A stretch of 18,008 nucleotides of DNA from WQZF01 sp031556405 (lineage in GTDB: Bacteria; Pseudomonadota; Gammaproteobacteria; Burkholderiales; Rhodocyclaceae): the NCBI GenBank assembly GCA_031556405.1, contig JAVBTC010000134.1:1-18008 (forward strand), read 5' to 3'. Below are positions 15,955 through 18,008 of this stretch, in pieces. Both the position numbers and the translations under genes were made by a program. Under the pieces are notes generated by a model. That model did not search any database, was not told the origin of the DNA, and was given only the letters and a program-made list of their open reading frames with translations. Positions within the stretch are counted from its first letter, which is position 1, and every line of letters begins with the position of its first letter.

Positions 15955-16812
15955 TTATTTCCTCAAAAAGCGGGCTTCGGAAACCGTTGGACGATCTTTC
16001 GCCCAGTCCGGAATCTGTGTTGGATCCATATTGGGCCACGGATGGCGCGGATAGGGATAATTGATGCGGTACCAGGCGCGTCCGCCATGACAGCCGTAAC
16101 AGACGTTGCTGTCTTTCTCACCAGCCGCTTCGATCGCTTCCGGTTTCAAGTAATTGACTTGATGCCGATTGGTACGGAAGGCCACGCCGTGACATGCCAT
16201 AACGCAGGAATCGGCGAACATTTCATGACTTTCGCTCCAATCCGCAGGCAGCCCCATTACGGGGAAATTCATTTTGCCGTGACACAGCAAACAAGTATTG
16301 GGATCAACCTGCTTTCTCAGGACATATCCCTCTTTCTGCGTGGTTGCCGAAGACCCCGGGGCCTCATCGCGCTCGTCATGCCCCTGGTGACAGGTATTAC
16401 ACTTGAGATCCATCACCTGTTTTGCATAAGGCGTGACCAAATGCCGCCGGTGAAACGTTTCTTGATCCCCCTGATAGGTACTCAAGCGCTGATACCAAGC
16501 CTTGCTTTCGGAAGCCTTGACACCCGCCGGCGAAGTTTCACGTACCCGATCTTCCAATATTTCCTTGTGGCAAGAGAGGCATTGCTCATCGGTTGCAGTC
16601 TCGATTGCGGGACGGAAATGAATAGGATCATAAGCGGCACGCAGGTAATCCTGGCCTTCAGGCTGGGTCGTCGGCTGCTGCGGAGAAGCAGGCTGTGCCG
16701 CCACTTTGTCGGTTTTTTGCGGCGAGGTGTCGCTTTGTTGCGAGCAACCTGCCGTCAGCGCCACAGCAAGAAAAAGGCAAGAAAGCCCAATGATAGAGTG
16801 AGCAGTTTTCAT
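15955..16812 (-). CDS. Five-haem lipoprotein cytochrome c
   Basis: A 285-residue exported protein. The N-terminus has a hydrophobic segment ending LTAGC, with Cys23 the probable lipidated residue; Ser at +2 would not retain it in the inner membrane by the Asp+2 rule. A Gln/Pro/Thr linker follows. Haem motifs are CLSCH (78-82), CNTCH (138-142), CLLCH (174-178), CVMACH (203-208, with three residues between the Cys) and CYGCH (238-242). Extra His residues (for example 121, 124, 145, 196, 217, 257) could be sixth ligands. It probably passes electrons between a quinol dehydrogenase and the molybdoenzyme. No family name is certain. Its start overlaps the preceding stop (ATGA), and its stop touches the catalytic subunit start. 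Confidence 0.9.
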   Translation of the reverse strand: MKTAHSIIGLSCLFLAVALTAGCSQQSDTSPQKTDKVAAQPASPQQPTTQPEGQDYLRAAYDPIHFRPAIETATDEQCLSCHKEILEDRVRETSPAGVKASESKAWYQRLSTYQGDQETFHRRHLVTPYAKQVMDLKCNTCHQGHDERDEAPGSSATTQKEGYVLRKQVDPNTCLLCHGKMNFPVMGLPADWSESHEMFADSCVMACHGVAFRTNRHQVNYLKPEAIEAAGEKDSNVCYGCHGGRAWYRINYPYPRHPWPNMDPTQIPDWAKDRPTVSEARFLRK

Positions 16813-17102
16813 GGTTTTTTATGCCATCCTCGGATGTCGTAGTAGTCATGCATACCCGGACGGTTAAAAGGCGTGTACCACCCCCCCGGCTGCGCAACCA
16901 CCTCCACGCCGGGAGGTACTGGCTTATCGACACCGTGGAAGAAACGCTCCTTTTGCACATCAGAAAGTGGCGCGTCGGAAGTAATAACAGGAGCGCCTGC
17001 AGGACGTTCATAAGGCGCCAATCCCGCCACGGTTGTTGCTGCGGCGGCATATTGAGCGACAAATAACAGCCCAAAACTGAAATAAAGTCGATTCAAGTTC
17101 AT
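16809..17102 (-). CDS. Small exported protein, first gene of the respiratory operon
   Basis: A 97-residue protein with a clear signal peptide (hydrophobic LYFSFGLLFVAQYAAA, cleavage after about residue 21), leaving a mature protein of about 75 residues. The mature part has no Cys and no haem motif. Its C-terminal end is rich in Gly, Pro and aromatics (PGGWYTPFNRPGMHDYYDI, then RGWHKK). I do not recognise the family. AGGGGG four bases before ATG 17102 is a strong ribosome site. The stop overlaps the cytochrome start (ATGA), so synthesis is coupled. It may be a periplasmic accessory or docking protein for the cytochrome or the reductase, an inference from position only. Confidence 0.82.
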   Translation of the reverse strand: MNLNRLYFSFGLLFVAQYAAAATTVAGLAPYERPAGAPVITSDAPLSDVQKERFFHGVDKPVPPGVEVVAQPGGWYTPFNRPGMHDYYDIRGWHKKP

Positions 17103-17140
17103 ATTCCCCCTTCAATTCATTGTGACAATAGATTCCAGCC

Positions 17141-17146
17141 AGTCTA
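17141..17146 (-). promoter_or_regulatory. Probable -10 element of the respiratory operon
   Basis: Reading leftward, TAGACT (17146-17141) matches 4 of 6 -10 bases and would start transcription near 17134. The FNR site centre would then lie at about -40.5, the class II activator geometry. No good -35 is needed in that arrangement, and none is seen. Confidence 0.5.
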
Positions 17147-17167
17147 GAAAAGGGCCTAGGTTCCATA

Positions 17168-17181
17168 TTGATACAAATCAA
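17168..17181. promoter_or_regulatory. FNR/ANR-type site upstream of the respiratory operon
   Basis: Read leftward the sequence is TTGAT-TTGT-ATCAA, a perfect match to the FNR consensus TTGAT-N4-ATCAA. Its position relative to the -10 fits class II activation. Expression under oxygen limitation is predicted. DNR-type nitric oxide sensors use a nearly identical site, so which CRP/FNR regulator acts is not decided by sequence. Confidence 0.85.
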
Positions 17182-17235
17182 ATCATTGTTGCTTTGACTA
17201 TGCGTTAGCTCTATATATATATAACGACTGCACAT

Positions 17236-17264
17236 AAAAAAGCGAGGCTTTAGCCTCGCTTTTT
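17236..17264. terminator. Bidirectional intrinsic terminator
   Basis: GCGAGGC (17242-17248), loop TTTA, GCCTCGC (17253-17259), flanked by A and T runs on both sides. It terminates the leftward Met-rich repeat gene ending at 17291, and it insulates the FNR-controlled operon from upstream transcription. Confidence 0.9.
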
Positions 17265-17290
17265 AAGTGATGCAGAAAAGCACGCGTTGC

Positions 17291-17638
17291 TTACTTCGCT
17301 TCCATGCCTTCCATGCCGCCCATACCGCTCATGCCTTCTTGCTTGGCACCGGATTTCTTGGTGGCTTTTTTGGCCTTCTTGGCTTTTTTGCCTTCCATGC
17401 CGGACATGCCTTCCATACCGCTTTGCTTGCCTGCCATGCCGGACATACCAGACATGCCGCTTTGCTTGCCTTCCATGCCGGACATGCCAGACATACCGCT
17501 TTGTTTGCCTTCCATACCGGACATGCCAGACATACCGCTTTGCTTGCCTTCCATGCCGGACATGCCTTGTTGTTGTGCAAGGACGGTATTGGCGGCGACA
17601 GCGAATACACCTGCAACGATCAGGGAAATCAGTTTCAT
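17291..17638 (-). CDS. Exported Met/Gly/Ser repeat protein with Lys-rich segment
   Basis: A 115-residue protein. A signal peptide (LISLIVAGVFAVAANTVLA, cleavage after residue 21) is followed by 13-residue repeats GMSGMSGMEGKQS: a partial copy (25-34), full copies at 35-47, 48-60 and 61-73 (with MAG), and a variant at 74-85. A Lys/Ala-rich stretch (84-95, KKAKKAKKATKK) and a second Met-Gly segment (102-112) follow. The mature part has 18 Met and no Cys or His. It recalls short exported Met-repeat proteins of betaproteobacteria such as those with MXKDX pentapeptides. Met-rich periplasmic segments can bind Cu(I) or act as oxidant sinks, but this is inference. GAGG 8 bases before the ATG is a good ribosome site. 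Confidence 0.8.
   Translation of the reverse strand: MKLISLIVAGVFAVAANTVLAQQQGMSGMEGKQSGMSGMSGMEGKQSGMSGMSGMEGKQSGMSGMSGMAGKQSGMEGMSGMEGKKAKKAKKATKKSGAKQEGMSGMGGMEGMEAK
17384..17566 (-). repeat. 39-bp in-frame tandem repeats
   Basis: Each 39-bp unit encodes the 13-residue repeat of the Met-rich protein, with silent differences between copies (for example CCATGCCGGACATG versus CCATACCGGACATG on the + strand). The copies are contiguous and in frame, so this is a coding minisatellite and not a CRISPR array. Confidence 0.85.
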
Positions 17639-17884
17639 CTATTTTTCCTCATTAAATATATTCAATTGAAATTGGGATTCGATTGAACCCGATCTAGTAA
17701 CGCAGCAACGGAGACAACGGTTGACAAGCAACCATCGCGGGACCGGACGATATTCGCCCCTTCCAATCAGCGTCCTTTCCGCCATCTTTGAAGCCATAGA
17801 ATGAGGTGACGGTAGGCACATTGCCACTCTACCGCCAAGGACCAGTGGCGTAGCGTATGAAAATTCAGTAGTCGGTCCTGAACA

Positions 17885-18008
17885 ATTCATATTTTCTGTG
17901 GTTGTTTTCCTGCAGTCGCTGGCGGGGAATCGGTGCGGTTGATCAACAGGGAAAGAATCAGGGCGTAAAAAAGCCTCAGCGTTCTGAGGATCATGCGCAG
18001 ATTGTGTC
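17885..18008 (-). CDS. Possible C-terminal end of a leftward gene (partial)
   Basis: The leftward frame entering at the right edge is open for about 40 codons and reads HNLRMILRTLRLFYALILSL, then LINRTDSPPATAGKQPQKI and a stop. It could be the tail of a larger protein or a chance open frame. It is in conflict with the terminator reading of the hairpin at 17974-17989. Confidence 0.25.
17967..17989 (-). terminator. Possible intrinsic terminator for a gene beyond the right edge
   Basis: Reading leftward, CCTCAG-aacg-CTGAGG (17989-17974) is followed after one base by six T (17972-17967). This is a short but well-formed terminator for leftward transcription entering the window. Confidence 0.5.

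Larger units (their letters stand above)
17639..18008. other. Right-edge region upstream of the repeat gene
   Basis: This stretch of 370 bases has no confident gene. It should contain the leftward promoter of the Met-rich repeat protein, but I could not find a well-spaced hexamer pair. An 83-codon leftward ORF (17639-17890) without a recognisable product runs through it and directly into the repeat gene's ribosome site, so it is probably spurious. Confidence 0.5.

Noticed and set aside
17384..17566. Regular 39-bp repeats resembling a CRISPR array
   Set aside because: The units are contiguous with no unique spacers and encode an in-frame 13-residue protein repeat after a signal peptide.
17639..17890. 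Leftward 83-codon ORF upstream of the Met-rich repeat gene
   Set aside because: It covers the expected promoter region, runs through the ribosome site of the next gene and shows no recognisable features.

Overview
The window looks like a chromosomal segment of a betaproteobacterium, probably close to the Rhodocyclales. This is inferred from the ZapD and CoaE pair, the DUF815 ATPase overlapping a fused Nudix/ThiE-like gene, the GC-rich codon use, and an FNR-controlled molybdoenzyme operon. No rRNA, tRNA, CRISPR array or intact insertion sequence was found.

Layout. Positions 23-2394 (+) hold housekeeping genes: a SPOR-domain envelope protein, coaE and zapD. Positions 2395-7150 hold two convergent genes: a DUF2325 protein (+) and a coiled-coil OprB-like porin (-). 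Each has its own promoter overlapped by a good Fur box, so this looks like an iron-responsive pair. Positions 7151-9787 (-) hold mltA, a YdjM/DUF457-type membrane hydrolase, an uncertain 95-codon ORF and a roadblock/LC7 protein. Positions 9925-11930 (+) hold the DUF815 ATPase and the Nudix/ThiE-like fusion, joined by a TGATG overlap.

Positions 11973-17102 (-) form a compact five-gene respiratory operon. Its order of transcription is: small exported protein, five-haem lipoprotein cytochrome c, Tat-exported DmsA-like molybdopterin catalytic subunit, DmsB-like four-cluster ferredoxin subunit, TorD-like chaperone. Genes overlap or abut. A perfect TTGAT-N4-ATCAA FNR/ANR site lies at about -41 from a plausible start. 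No DmsC or NrfD membrane anchor is present, and the operon is bounded upstream by a terminator and downstream by a convergent gene. The catalytic subunit has His where DmsA has the third Cys of its FS0 iron-sulfur site. This operon is the best candidate for an undescribed system: an anaerobic reductase (or dehydrogenase) of unknown substrate that exchanges electrons through a lipoprotein multihaem cytochrome.

Positions 17236-17638 (-) hold a small exported protein built from Met-Gly-Ser repeats with a Lys-rich segment, followed by a strong bidirectional terminator. The right edge (17639-18008) is mostly non-coding and may contain the end of a leftward gene.
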